DNA of 64,000 nucleotides from Bradyrhizobium daqingense (GTDB lineage Bacteria; Pseudomonadota; Alphaproteobacteria; Rhizobiales; Xanthobacteraceae), in the NCBI RefSeq assembly GCF_021044685.1, contig NZ_CP088014.1:2528001-2592000 (forward strand). The letters are read 5' to 3'. Below are positions 26,888 through 36,227 of this stretch, one piece after another (positions within the stretch are counted from its first letter, which is position 1; every line of letters begins with the position of its first letter). The notes below the pieces were generated by a model. The model worked only from the letters and a program-made list of their open reading frames with translations. It made no database searches and was not told where the DNA came from. Made by a program: the position numbers and the translations under genes.

Positions 26888-27070
26888 ATGACAATTCAGG
26901 CACATCTGGTTGAATTGGAGCGGAAGCACAAACTTCTCGAAAACGAATTGCACGAAGCTCTCGTGCACCTTTCAACAGACGACCTGCAAATTGTTGAGTT
27001 GAAGCGCCGGAAGTTGATGGTCAAGGACCAGATCGAGCGTCTGAAGCAATCTGGCGACACGCTCCACTAG
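26888..27070 (+). CDS. DUF465 / YdcH-type protein
   Basis: A 60-residue protein preceded by a strong GAGGAGG ribosome site. It reads LVELERKHKLLENELHEAL, then DDLQIVELKRRKLMVKDQIERLK, the DUF465 two-helix pattern. Its function is unknown. The strong ribosome site and short length suggest high expression. It is followed by two hairpins (27107-27137 and 27152-27179). Confidence 0.88.
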   Translation: MTIQAHLVELERKHKLLENELHEALVHLSTDDLQIVELKRRKLMVKDQIERLKQSGDTLH

Positions 27071-27106
27071 TACCCCCGTAACAATGTAGAGTTGATCACC
27101 CTTCAC

Positions 27107-27137
27107 GCAGGGATGACGCCTTTGCGCTCATCCCTGC
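27107..27137 (+). terminator. Long hairpin after the DUF465 gene
   Basis: GCAGGGATGA pairs with TCATCCCTGC (10 bp) around an 11-base loop, about 36 bases after the DUF465 stop. There is no U-run, so it may be a 3'-end stabiliser or rho-assisted stop rather than a classical terminator. Confidence 0.5.
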
Positions 27138-27151
27138 TGCGAGGGACGTAC

Positions 27152-27179
27152 GCGCCGTGCAAAGATGTTTGCACGGCGC
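27152..27179 (-). terminator. 12-bp hairpin at the 3' end of the oxidase gene
   Basis: GCGCCGTGCAAA pairs perfectly with TTTGCACGGCGC around GATG. It touches the stop codon of the L-2-hydroxyglutarate oxidase-like gene. Although not followed by a U-run, its position and stability suggest it ends that transcript. Confidence 0.6.
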
Positions 27180-28283
27180 TTAGATGTCTGCGAGCTCGGC
27201 AACGTGATCCGCGATCGCGAGCGACGACGTCAGCCCCGGCGATTCGATGCCGAACAGGTTGATCAGACCTGTGACGCCGTGATCGCGCGGGCCCTGCATC
27301 AGAAAATCCTGCGTGGCCACCGCCGGGGGCACGATCTTCGGACGGATGCCCGAATAGCTCGGCATCAACGCGCCGTCGGGCAGCGTCGGCCAGTATTTGC
27401 GGATCGCCGGATAGAAGCGCTCGGCACGTGACGGGTCGACCTCGTAGTTGATCGTCTCGATCCACTCGACGTCGGGGCCGAAGCGGGCCTGCCCCGCCAT
27501 GTCCAGCGTCAGGTGCACGCCCAGCCCGCCCGGCTCGGGCACGGGGTAGATCAGGCGCGAGAACGGCGCCCTGGCATTGCAGCTGAAGTAGTTTCCCTTG
27601 GCGAGATAGGCCGGTGGAATGCGGTCCAGCGGCATGCCCTCGATGTTGCGCGCCACATGCGTGGCCGAGAGCCCCGCGGCATTGACGAGGAGGCTGCATT
27701 GCAGGGTCATCGGCGCTTCGCCGCCGGCTTCGATCTCGATCACGCCGGCGGCTGCCTTGGCACGGATCAGGGGCGTGTGGAATGCGAAGGCCGCGCCCGC
27801 TTCCTCGGCTTCGCCGCGCAGCGAGAGCATGTAGGCGTGGCTGTCGATGATGCCGGTCGAGGGCGACAGCAGTGCGGCATCGCAGGCGAGCGCCGGCTCC
27901 AGCGCGCGTGCGGCCTCACCCGAAAGCAGCTCCATGTCGAGCACGCCGTTGGCTTCGGCATGCGCCTTGATCGATTGCAGCTTTTCCGTCTCCTTCGCAC
28001 TGGTCGCGACGATCAGCTTGCCGCAATTCTTGTGCGGAATGCCGCGTTCGGCGCAGTAGCGATAGAGCGCGTGCTTGCCGTCCACGCACATGCGCGCCAT
28101 CCAGCTCCCGGCGCGGTAGTAGATACCGGCATGGATCACCTCGCTGTTGCGTGATGACGTGATGGTGCCGATGGCCTCGGCTTCCTCGAGCACGATGACC
28201 TCGCGCCCGGCCCGCGCGAGCCTTCGAGCCACCGCGAGCCCGACCACGCCGGCTCCGATGACGACGCAGTCGACCCTATCCAT
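27180..28283 (-). CDS. FAD-dependent oxidoreductase, L-2-hydroxyglutarate oxidase-like
   Basis: A 367-residue flavoenzyme of the DAO family. The N-terminal FAD site is [21 protein letters not shown]; the signature [13 protein letters not shown] is typical of the LhgO/L2HGDH branch, and the C-terminal [20 protein letters not shown] completes the FAD fold. The likely reaction is oxidation of L-2-hydroxyglutarate to 2-oxoglutarate with electrons to the membrane or oxygen, but a related 2-hydroxy acid is possible. It is monocistronic. Confidence 0.88.
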   Translation of the reverse strand: MDRVDCVVIGAGVVGLAVARRLARAGREVIVLEEAEAIGTITSSRNSEVIHAGIYYRAGSWMARMCVDGKHALYRYCAERGIPHKNCGKLIVATSAKETEKLQSIKAHAEANGVLDMELLSGEAARALEPALACDAALLSPSTGIIDSHAYMLSLRGEAEEAGAAFAFHTPLIRAKAAAGVIEIEAGGEAPMTLQCSLLVNAAGLSATHVARNIEGMPLDRIPPAYLAKGNYFSCNARAPFSRLIYPVPEPGGLGVHLTLDMAGQARFGPDVEWIETINYEVDPSRAERFYPAIRKYWPTLPDGALMPSYSGIRPKIVPPAVATQDFLMQGPRDHGVTGLINLFGIESPGLTSSLAIADHVAELADI

Positions 28284-28485
28284 GGTTGTGCAGGCGGTCC
28301 GCTGGAGGAGGCGGTGGCAGGAGCGCTGGAGAGGCGGGCGTGCGGCCGTTTTCCGTTAAGGAAGCGTTTATCATGTCAGGGCAATTGCCGTATTTCGCGT
28401 CACATTTTTCCGTTGCACGTACAGGCGTTTACCCGATCCAAACCCGTGAAGCCAGACAATCCGACGTTGAAATCGCGGGTGGCTG

Positions 28486-31173
28486 ATGGCTGAGAAGAAT
28501 TGGCACGTGGGCAGCACGCTTCCGATTGCTGTGCAGGCCGTCGTGTGCCTGGCCGGCGCGGTCGCGCCTGCGCGCGCCTCTGCGCTGTCGGACGCCTTCG
28601 CCGCTCCGGCTGATCTCGCCAGGCTCAATCCCAGTGTAATCTGGGAAGCCCTGATTGCGGGCATCGTCCTCTGCTCGTTCCTCGCCGCGATCGTACTGTG
28701 GATCCATTCCTCGCTGCGCCGGACCCGGCGCTTGCAGTTGCGGCGCAATGCCTTCGTCTCCTCCGCCATGAATAATCTCAACCAGGGCGTGGTGATGACG
28801 GATGCGCAGCGGCGCGTCATCTTCTGCAACGACCGCTATCTCGAGATCTATGGCCTGACGCGGTCGGAGATCCGGCCCAACATGACCGGTCACGACCTTC
28901 TCGAGCTGCGGCGCCGGCGGGGGGTGCTGGATACCGCGACCGACGAGGAGTTCTACCAGAAGGCGTCGAGCACCAACGGCTTGATCACCGAACTGCCGGA
29001 TGGGCGGGCCATTCTGGTGAAGTTCTTCGTGCTGCCGAACGGTGGCTCGGTGGCGACGCATCTCGACGTCAGCGAACAGCGCAGACTGTCGCAACAGCTC
29101 GCCTCCACCAAGCAGTTCCTGGAGACGGTGCTGGACAACGTGCCGGCCTGCGTCGCCGCCAAGAACATCGAGGACGGCCGCTATATCTTCGCCAATACGG
29201 CCTATGAGCGCTTCTGGGGCTTCTCGCGGGACCACGCCGTCGGCAAGAACGCGCGCGAGCTCTTCGCGCCTGCTTCGGCGGCCACCATCGAGGCGACCGA
29301 TCGTGCGGCGCTCGATTCGCCGGACGGCCAGTTCCGCAACGAGTTCGAGGTCGAGCGTGGCGGAGAGCGGCGCATGGTCGCCTCGATCCGGATCGCGGTC
29401 CGCAATGACGGCGACAAGCCCGGATTCCTGCTGCTGGTGTTCGAGGACATCACGGACCGCCGCTCGCTGTCGGAGGAACTGGAGAGCACCAAGAGGTTCC
29501 TCGAGCTCGTGGTCGACAACATCCCGGTGGCGCTGATCGTGGAGCAGGTCAAGGACGGCCGCTATCTGCTCGCCAACCGCAGCGCCGAGTCGATTCTCAA
29601 CCGCAGGCGCGAGGAGACCACGGGCCTGACCGCCGCCGATATCTTCAATCCCAGGGAAGCCAAGCTGATCATCGCGCGCGACGAGGCCGCGATCAAGAAG
29701 CGCGGGATGATCACCGAGGAGCATCCGATTTCCACCAAGGACGGCCTGCGGCTGTTCCTGACCCGCCGCGCCACCGTGCTGAACGATGCCGGCGAGCCGC
29801 AATATCTGATCAAGACCCACGAGGACGTCACCGATCGCCGGCAGACCGAGTCGCGCATGGCGCACATGGCCTATCACGACGGCCTCACCGACCTGCCGAA
29901 CCGCGCCGCCTTCCTGCAGGCGCTGACCCAGATGATCGAGGCCTGCGAAGGCACCAGCGAGGAGTTCGCCGTCCTCTGCGTCGATCTCGACGGCCTCAAG
30001 GAGGTCAACGACGTCTTCGGCCATGCGCTTGGTGACAAGCTCTTGATCGAGGTGGCCCACCGGCTCCTGGACTCCGCGCGCGGCGGGGTGGTGGCGCGCC
30101 TGTCGGGCGACGAGTTTGGCCTGATCATCGACGGCAAGCAGCCGCAGGCGGGCCTGGCGCTGGCGCAGCAGATCGGCGAAGCCGTCGCCCGCGAATTCCA
30201 GATCGACGGCCGGCCGGTCCGCGCAGGTATCACCACCGGCATGTCGATCTTCCCGCATAACGGCGCTGATGGCGCCTCGCTGCTCGCCAATGCCGGTGCG
30301 GCCCTGTTCCGCGCCAAGCAGAAATCGCGCGGCACGATCAGCCTCTATCAGCCGGAGATGGACCAGCAGATCCGCGATCGCCGCGTGCTGCATCAGGACC
30401 TCTCTATGGCGATCAAGAACGGCGAGCTTTCGCTCGCCTTCCAGCCGCAGGGCGTCGCCGGCAACAGTGTCGCCGAGAGCGAGATCATCGGCTTCGAGGC
30501 ATTGGCGCGCTGGCAGCATCCGGTGCGCGGCCAGGTCTCGCCGGCCGAGTTCATCCCGATCGCGGAGGAAAGCGGCCTGATCGTCGAGATGGGCGAGTGG
30601 ATCCTGCGCGAGACCTGCCGCGAGGCGGCGTCCTGGCCGAAACCGCTCCAGGTCGCGGTCAACCTGTCGCCGGCGCAGTTCATGCACGGCGACGTGGTCG
30701 GACTGGTCCATTCGATCCTGATCGAGACCGGCCTTGCCCCTGGCCGGCTCGAGCTGGAGATCACCGAAGGCGTCTTGATCGAGGATTTCGCCCGCGGCCT
30801 TGCGCTGCTGCGCCGGCTGAAAGCGCTCGGCGTGCGCATCTCCATGGACGATTTCGGCAGCGGCTATTCCTCGCTGAGCTATCTCCAGGCGTTCCCGTTC
30901 GACAAGATCAAGATCGACCGCGCCTTCATCATCAATCTCGGCCGCAACCCGCAATCGGCGGCGATCGTGCGTGCGGTGATCGATCTCGGCCACGGCCTCG
31001 AAATGTCGATCATCGCGGAAGGCGTCGAGACCATCGACCAGCTCGCTTTCCTGGCCAAGGAAGGCTGCGACGGCGTGCAGGGCTATCTGCTCGGCAAGCC
31101 CTTGCCGATCGGCAAATATGCCGACCTCGTCGGCCGCGCCGAAGTCATGGAGCTTGCGCTCAAGACCGGCTAG
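28486..31173 (+). CDS. Membrane-anchored PAS-GGDEF-EAL cyclic di-GMP protein
   Basis: An 895-residue protein. A hydrophobic segment at about 16-32 and a helix at about 52-75 (WEALIAGIVLCSFLAAIVLW) anchor it. Three PAS-like domains follow (near 90-205, 210-325 and 335-455), then a GGDEF domain with SGDEF in place of GGDEF and an EAL domain with the residues needed for catalysis: EALARW, VNLSP, LEITEG, DDFGSGYSS, KID and AEGVET. It is therefore probably a cyclic di-GMP phosphodiesterase, with a cyclase domain that may still work or may sense GTP. The input signal is unknown. Confidence 0.92.
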   Translation: MAEKNWHVGSTLPIAVQAVVCLAGAVAPARASALSDAFAAPADLARLNPSVIWEALIAGIVLCSFLAAIVLWIHSSLRRTRRLQLRRNAFVSSAMNNLNQGVVMTDAQRRVIFCNDRYLEIYGLTRSEIRPNMTGHDLLELRRRRGVLDTATDEEFYQKASSTNGLITELPDGRAILVKFFVLPNGGSVATHLDVSEQRRLSQQLASTKQFLETVLDNVPACVAAKNIEDGRYIFANTAYERFWGFSRDHAVGKNARELFAPASAATIEATDRAALDSPDGQFRNEFEVERGGERRMVASIRIAVRNDGDKPGFLLLVFEDITDRRSLSEELESTKRFLELVVDNIPVALIVEQVKDGRYLLANRSAESILNRRREETTGLTAADIFNPREAKLIIARDEAAIKKRGMITEEHPISTKDGLRLFLTRRATVLNDAGEPQYLIKTHEDVTDRRQTESRMAHMAYHDGLTDLPNRAAFLQALTQMIEACEGTSEEFAVLCVDLDGLKEVNDVFGHALGDKLLIEVAHRLLDSARGGVVARLSGDEFGLIIDGKQPQAGLALAQQIGEAVAREFQIDGRPVRAGITTGMSIFPHNGADGASLLANAGAALFRAKQKSRGTISLYQPEMDQQIRDRRVLHQDLSMAIKNGELSLAFQPQGVAGNSVAESEIIGFEALARWQHPVRGQVSPAEFIPIAEESGLIVEMGEWILRETCREAASWPKPLQVAVNLSPAQFMHGDVVGLVHSILIETGLAPGRLELEITEGVLIEDFARGLALLRRLKALGVRISMDDFGSGYSSLSYLQAFPFDKIKIDRAFIINLGRNPQSAAIVRAVIDLGHGLEMSIIAEGVETIDQLAFLAKEGCDGVQGYLLGKPLPIGKYADLVGRAEVMELALKTG

Positions 31174-31209
31174 TGAAGACGGGGCGCTTTGCTCCTTCTC
31201 GACGGCTTC

Positions 31210-32670
31210 ATGGCGGATTACGACCTTGCGATCATCGGCGGCGGGCTGAACGGGGTCAGCCTTGCGCGCGATGCGGCCGGCCGCGGCTTGCGGGTCATCC
31301 TGTTCGAGCAAGGCGATCTCGGCGGCGCGGCGTCATCGGCGACACCGCGGCTGATCCATGGCGATCTCTCGGTTCTGGAACGTCGCGGCCTTTGGCGGGT
31401 GCGCCGAGCGCTGGCCGAGCGCCGGACCTGGCTCAGGATCGCGCCGCATCTGGTCCGGCCGATGCAGTTCGTGATCCCCGCGCATGCCGAGGAACGTCCG
31501 CCATGGCTGCTGCGCGCCGGCCTGCTGCTCTATGACGGCCTCTCCAGCCGGAGCGGCCTGCCTGTCGCGACGACCCTCGACATCACGCATCATCCGGTCG
31601 GCAACGCGCTGAAGCGTCCGTTCGGCACGGCGTTCGCCTATTCGGACTGCGTCGTCGACGATTCCCGCCTGGTGGTGCTGACGGCGCGCGATGCCGCCGA
31701 ACGTGGCGCGGCGATCCGGACCGGCGCGCGCTGTGTGCGCGCCGATCGAACCGACATCTGGCGCCTCGCGGTGGTCGATCGGGGTCACCGCCGCACGATC
31801 ACGACCCGGGCGTTGGCCAACGCCACCGGGGCGTGGACGCCGATGGTCGCGGAGACCGTGCTGCGGCATCAGCAAGCGCCGATGGCAGCAACGCAGATGA
31901 GCCAGATCATCGTGCCCAGCCTGTTCGAGTCCGATAACGTCTACGTCTTCCAGAACAACGACGGGCGGCTGATCTTCGCTCAGCCGCTCGAACGCGACTT
32001 CACCCTGATCGGCACGGTCACGCATGAATTCACCGGCGATCCCGCGATCGTGGCGATGCGTGGAGCCGATGTCGGCTATCTCTGCGAAGCCGCCAGCCGC
32101 TATTTCCGCGAGCGCGTCCACCCGACCGACGTGGTCCGGACGGTCTCCGGCGTCAACCTGACGCTGGCGTCTGTGCGAGGACGCGATACCACGACGTTGT
32201 TCCACGCGCGCCGGCGCAAGGCGCCGCTGATCACGATGTTCGGCGGTGACGTCACCACCTCACGGCTGCGCGCGGAGCGGGCGGTGACGCATCTGACGCC
32301 GTTCTATCCGATGTCGCCGCCCTGGACCGCCGGCACGGCGCTGCCCGGTGGCGATTTTGCCTGGGATCATTTCGACACGGAGGTCGACCTCGCACGCGAC
32401 CGCTGGCGCTTTCTGTCGGAGCCGCAGGCCCGGCGCCTCGTCGGCGCCTATGGCTCGCGTCTGCCGGCGGTGCTCGGCGAGGCGAAGACACGCGAAGAGC
32501 TCGGCCCGGCCTTCGGTCCGGAGCTGACCGGCGCCGAGGTGCGCTTTCTCATGAGCCATGAATGGGCGCGTTTTCCCGACGACATCCTGTGGCGCCGCTC
32601 CAAGCTCGGCCTCACCATGCCCGCGGCGGATCGTGACGCGCTGGCCGCGTTCATGGCGGGAGCAAGCTAG
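31210..32670 (+). CDS. glpD: GlpD-type glycerol-3-phosphate dehydrogenase
   Basis: A 486-residue flavoprotein from the ATG at 31210; an earlier start at 31189 adds seven residues. It has an FAD site (DLAIIGGGLNGVSLARDAAGRGL) and the GlpD C-terminal domain (EVRFLMSHEWARFPDDILWRRSKLGL). It should oxidise sn-glycerol-3-phosphate to dihydroxyacetone phosphate and pass electrons to quinone. One oddity: the usual SxKLVHGGLRYLE block reads TPRLIHGDLSVLERR here, so it belongs to a divergent subgroup and the substrate may differ. Its stop overlaps the end of the convergent broken parE gene. Confidence 0.85.
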   Translation: MADYDLAIIGGGLNGVSLARDAAGRGLRVILFEQGDLGGAASSATPRLIHGDLSVLERRGLWRVRRALAERRTWLRIAPHLVRPMQFVIPAHAEERPPWLLRAGLLLYDGLSSRSGLPVATTLDITHHPVGNALKRPFGTAFAYSDCVVDDSRLVVLTARDAAERGAAIRTGARCVRADRTDIWRLAVVDRGHRRTITTRALANATGAWTPMVAETVLRHQQAPMAATQMSQIIVPSLFESDNVYVFQNNDGRLIFAQPLERDFTLIGTVTHEFTGDPAIVAMRGADVGYLCEAASRYFRERVHPTDVVRTVSGVNLTLASVRGRDTTTLFHARRRKAPLITMFGGDVTTSRLRAERAVTHLTPFYPMSPPWTAGTALPGGDFAWDHFDTEVDLARDRWRFLSEPQARRLVGAYGSRLPAVLGEAKTREELGPAFGPELTGAEVRFLMSHEWARFPDDILWRRSKLGLTMPAADRDALAAFMAGAS

Positions 32671-32968
32671 ACGGAGCCGCGCTTGCCGGGCATCCCGCCG
32701 GGATCGCGAGCGCCATGACGAATGGCGTGGATGATGATCTCCTCGCCGTTAATTTCGTAGAAGCGAGAAATGGGTAGGGCGTTGTGGTCAGCCTTCGGAT
32801 GTCCGAATCGTCAGTCCGTAAACCAATTTCCGGATGCGCTGGTAACAGGCTGATCACATCCTGAATGCGCTTTTGGACGCGCGCCGCTCCCTGAGGAGAC
32901 GTCTCCGCAATGTAGGTCAGAATGGACTCGAGGTCCGCTAGCGCCGGAAGCGTATAGCGAATATTCAC
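32667..32968 (-). pseudogene. Frameshifted ParE/RelE-family toxin
   Basis: The reading frame starts at a GTG at 32968 (VNIRYTLPALADLESILTY) and follows the ParE pattern up to RRLTTTPYPFLA. It then leaves the family pattern. The expected ending (FYEINGEEIIIHAIRHGARDP, then GGMPGKRGSV) is present just one base out of frame and stops at 32667. A one-base loss near 32763-32770 explains this. As read, the frame runs on to 32651 with an unrelated tail. The lost part includes the C-terminal strand that carries active-site residues in this family, so the toxin is probably dead unless the base is a sequencing error. It overlaps its antitoxin gene by four bases (GTGA). Confidence 0.75.
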
Positions 32969-33198
32969 AGGCCGTGTTTGGCCCAAGTCGCGCGGACCTG
33001 AGCCTCGGTTGCGAACTCGCCTCGCGCGGCGGCCTCCTTCGATCGGACAATTGCCGACCGCTCATCGTGCGAGAGGATGATGGGAGAGGCTTCAGCGCCG
33101 GCGAGCTGGAGCACGATCCGGGCAATATCATCCTGCGCGTCAGCCGGCAGACTGCGCGCGATCTTCAGGGCTTGATCCAGCAACTTGGTCATATCCAT
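32965..33198 (-). CDS. Antitoxin partner of the ParE-like gene
   Basis: A 77-residue acidic, helical protein from the ATG at 33198; an ATG two codons further in is equally possible, and upstream in-frame codons up to 33243 look non-coding. It ends ATEAQVRATWAKHGL, a tail seen in rhizobial antitoxins that pair with ParE toxins. It lies directly upstream of the toxin remnant with a GTGA overlap. With the toxin broken, it may be a relic, although its frame is intact. Confidence 0.7.
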   Translation of the reverse strand: MDMTKLLDQALKIARSLPADAQDDIARIVLQLAGAEASPIILSHDERSAIVRSKEAAARGEFATEAQVRATWAKHGL

Positions 33199-33314
33199 AT
33201 CATACGCCTTTTGATGCCCGTTCTGAAGGCCAATTTGGGACATTCATCTGTGAGCCGGTTGAGCAAAGGGCGATCGGCCGCTAGCGTGCGGCGGAATCGG
33301 GGTTGGCAGGGACC

Positions 33315-34487
33315 ATGACGGACGAGTTGCCCAGAACAGACGCCGCGGCCAATGCGGCCGGCGGAGATGCACATCCCACGGCCGGGCAGCCGCTCTTGCG
33401 TATCGAGGGCATCGCCAAGACGTTCGGCACGTTCCGGGCCGTGGACGGCGTCTCGCTCGACATCAAGGCCGGAGAGTTCTTCGCGCTGCTCGGCCCCAGC
33501 GGTTGCGGCAAGACCACGCTGCTCCGCATGCTCGCAGGCTTCGAGGCGCCGGACGAGGGACGCATCCTCCTCGGTGGCAAGGACATCGCGCAGGCGCTGC
33601 CGCATGAGCGCCCGATCAACATGATGTTCCAGAATTACGCGCTGTTTCCGCATCTGTCGGTGCGCGACAACATCGCCTTCGGCCTGAAGCGCGCCGGCAT
33701 GGCGCGCGCCGACATCGCCACGCGTGTTGCGGAGATGGTGGCGCTGGTGAAGCTCGAGGGCCTCGAGAAGCGCAAGCCCGACCAGCTCTCCGGCGGCCAG
33801 CGCCAGCGCGTGGCACTCGCGCGGGCGCTGGCACGACGGCCGCAACTGCTGCTGCTCGACGAGCCGCTCGCAGCGCTCGACAAGAAGCTGCGCGAGAGCA
33901 CGCAAGGAGAGCTGATGGAGCTGCAGCGCCGGCTCGGCATGACCTTCATCATCGTCACCCACGACCAGGAGGAGGCGATGACGATGGCGAGCCGGATCGG
34001 CGTGATGAAGGCCGGCAAGCTGGCGCAGGTCGCGGCTCCGCGCGCGCTCTATGAGACGCCGCGGTCGCGCTGGATCGCGGAGTTCGTCGGCGACGTCAAT
34101 CTGTTCGAGGGCGAGTTCAAGCTGCGTGACGGCCATCACCTGGTGATCGCCACGCGTGAAGCCGGCACGCTGGTGACAGCCGAGCCGCGCGAGCCCGTGG
34201 GCGAGACCGCATTGTCGGTCGCGATCCGGCCCGAGAAGGTCAAGCTGTCGCGCCGCGGGCCGGTGTCCGAGGTCGGTCGTGAAACGGCGATCAACAGCCT
34301 GGAGGGCGTGATCGCCGACATCTGCTATCTCGGCGGCACCACCACTTACAAGGTGAAGCTCGACGCCGGCGGCATGGTGCAAGCTTCGGTCGTCAACAGC
34401 GCGCGCATCGAGACCGACGCATACAGCGTGAATCAGAACGTCGTTGCCTGGTTCACGCCCGACGATTGCGTGGTGCTGCCGCCATGA
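33315..34487 (+). CDS. Polyamine-type ABC importer ATPase (PotA/PotG family)
   Basis: A 390-residue ATPase from the ATG at 33315. The Walker A (GPSGCGKTTLLRML), Q-loop (MMFQNYALFPHL), signature (LSGGQRQRVALARAL), Walker B (LLLLDEPLAALD) and switch His (VTHDQEEAM) are all intact. The C-terminal third is a TOBE regulatory domain (LSVAIRPEKVKLS). Sequence and gene order point to the spermidine/putrescine branch. It overlaps the next permease gene by four bases. There is no binding-protein gene in the operon, so this must come from elsewhere. Confidence 0.9.
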   Translation: MTDELPRTDAAANAAGGDAHPTAGQPLLRIEGIAKTFGTFRAVDGVSLDIKAGEFFALLGPSGCGKTTLLRMLAGFEAPDEGRILLGGKDIAQALPHERPINMMFQNYALFPHLSVRDNIAFGLKRAGMARADIATRVAEMVALVKLEGLEKRKPDQLSGGQRQRVALARALARRPQLLLLDEPLAALDKKLRESTQGELMELQRRLGMTFIIVTHDQEEAMTMASRIGVMKAGKLAQVAAPRALYETPRSRWIAEFVGDVNLFEGEFKLRDGHHLVIATREAGTLVTAEPREPVGETALSVAIRPEKVKLSRRGPVSEVGRETAINSLEGVIADICYLGGTTTYKVKLDAGGMVQASVVNSARIETDAYSVNQNVVAWFTPDDCVVLPP

Positions 34488-35398
34488 GCTCCCGTCGCAT
34501 CTTCGCGCGCCCGGCGCGCTTTGCCGCGATTGCGCCCTACGTCTGGATGGCGCTGTTCTTCCTGGTGCCGTTCGCCTTCGTGCTGAAGATCAGCCTGTCG
34601 CAGACGGCGATCGCGCAGCCGCCTTACGAGCCCGTGTTCGACCTGACGGCGGGATGGGACGCGCTGAAGGCGGCGTTCGCCGCCCTGTCGCTTGATAATT
34701 TCAGGCTGCTTGTCTCCGACGACCTCTATGTGTTCGCTTATGTGCGCAGCCTCACCGTCGCCGTCACGGCGACTGCGCTCCTGTTGTTGATCGGTTACCC
34801 CATCGCCTATGGCATGGCGCGGCTGCCGAAGCGCTGGCAGGCGGTGGCGATGGTGCTGGTGATCGTGCCGTTCTGGACTTCGTTCCTGATCCGCATCTAT
34901 GCCTGGATCAACATCCTCCAGCACGACGGTCTGCTCAACCAGATCCTGCTGGCGCTGCATCTGGTCAGTCAGCCTGTGGTGTGGCTCTCCACCGACAGCG
35001 CGATGTATATCGGGATCGTCTATTCCTATCTGCCGTTCATGATCCTGCCGCTCTACGCTACGCTCGCCAAGATGGAGCCGTCGCTGGAGGAAGCGGCCGG
35101 TGATCTCGGCGCGCCGCCCTGGCAGGTGTTCTGGCTCGTCACCTTCCCATTGTCGCTGCCGGGCGTCGGCGCCGGCGTGTTGCTGTGCTTCATCCCGATC
35201 GTCGGCGAGTTCGTCATCCCGGACCTCCTGGCCGGCTCCAATTCGCTGATGATCGGCCAGACCCTCTGGCTCGAATTCTTCACCAACAAGGACTGGCCGG
35301 TCGCGTCCGCGGCAGCGATCGTGCTGCTGGTCGTGCTGCTGGTGCCGCTGCTGCTGTACGAGCGGCTGCAGAAGCGGCAGTTGGAACAGGGGGGCTGA
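34484..35398 (+). CDS. Polyamine-type ABC importer permease (PotB/PotH-like)
   Basis: A 304-residue inner-membrane permease from the ATG at 34484, with six helices. The coupling motif EEAAGDLGAPPWQVFWLVTFPLSLPG (EAA loop) contacts the ATPase. The segment GEFVIPDLLAGSNSLMIGQTLWLEFF is typical of PotB/PotH. It overlaps the ATPase gene at ATGA and precedes the second permease by four bases, so the three form one operon. Confidence 0.92.
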   Translation: MSSRRIFARPARFAAIAPYVWMALFFLVPFAFVLKISLSQTAIAQPPYEPVFDLTAGWDALKAAFAALSLDNFRLLVSDDLYVFAYVRSLTVAVTATALLLLIGYPIAYGMARLPKRWQAVAMVLVIVPFWTSFLIRIYAWINILQHDGLLNQILLALHLVSQPVVWLSTDSAMYIGIVYSYLPFMILPLYATLAKMEPSLEEAAGDLGAPPWQVFWLVTFPLSLPGVGAGVLLCFIPIVGEFVIPDLLAGSNSLMIGQTLWLEFFTNKDWPVASAAAIVLLVVLLVPLLLYERLQKRQLEQGG

Positions 35399-35402
35399 GA
35401 CG

Positions 35403-36215
35403 ATGCGCAAGCTCTCTCGTCTCTCCCCCTTCAACATCGCTTCGCTGGCGCTGGGGCTGGCGTTCCTTTATCTGCCGATCCTCATCCTCGTGATCTATTC
35501 CTTCAACGCCTCACGCCTGGTGACGGTGTGGGGCGGCTGGTCGCTGCGCTGGTATCACGAGTTCTTCAATGACCGCGCCATGATCGAGGCGGCCTGGATG
35601 AGCCTGCGGGTCGCGGTCACCTCGGCGACCATCGCGACGCTGCTCGGCACCCTCGCCGCGGTTGCGCTGTCGCGCGGCGAGCATTTTCGCGGCCGCACGC
35701 TGTTCTCCGGCATGCTCTATGCACCTCTTGTGATGCCCGAGGTGATCACCGGGTTGTCGCTGCTGCTGCTGTTCGTGGCGCTCAACGCCGAGCGCGGCTT
35801 CTGGACGGTGACGATCGCCCACACCACGCTGACGACGTGCTTCGTCGCCGTGGTCGTGCAATCCCGCCTCGGCTCGCTCGATCGCTCGCTGGAGGAGGCC
35901 GCAATGGATCTCGGCTGCGACCCCGTCCGCGCCTTCGCGATGGTAACGCTGCCGCTGATCGCGCCGGCGATCGTCGCGGGCTGGATGCTGGCCTTCACGC
36001 TGTCGCTGGACGATCTCGTGATCGCGAGCTTCACCACCGGCCCCGGCTCGGCGACGCTGCCGATCCGAATCTACTCGGAGGTGCGGTTGGGCGTGAAGCC
36101 CGAGATCAACGCGATCTGCACGCTGGTGATCGCCCTGATCGCGGTGGTGATCGTGATCGCCTCGCTCGCTTCAAAGCTGTCGAGCTCGCAGGGCGAGAGC
36201 GCGGCGCCGCTGTAG
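35403..36215 (+). CDS. Polyamine-type ABC importer permease (PotC/PotI-like)
   Basis: A 270-residue inner-membrane permease with six helices. The EAA loop is EEAAMDLGCDPVRAFAMVTLPLIAP, and SLDDLVIASFTTGPGSATLPIRIYSEVRLGVKPEINA is the PotC/PotI hallmark. It pairs with the upstream permease to form the channel. It is the last transport gene of the operon; a DUF6622-like gene follows after 12 bases. Confidence 0.92.
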   Translation: MRKLSRLSPFNIASLALGLAFLYLPILILVIYSFNASRLVTVWGGWSLRWYHEFFNDRAMIEAAWMSLRVAVTSATIATLLGTLAAVALSRGEHFRGRTLFSGMLYAPLVMPEVITGLSLLLLFVALNAERGFWTVTIAHTTLTTCFVAVVVQSRLGSLDRSLEEAAMDLGCDPVRAFAMVTLPLIAPAIVAGWMLAFTLSLDDLVIASFTTGPGSATLPIRIYSEVRLGVKPEINAICTLVIALIAVVIVIASLASKLSSSQGESAAPL

Positions 36216-36227
36216 GGTGGAGGACGA

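Noticed and set aside
28429..31311. 960-residue open frame on the minus strand opposite the PAS-GGDEF-EAL gene
   Set aside because: It mirrors the codon pattern of the real gene in high-GC DNA, has no recognisable domain and no ribosome site.
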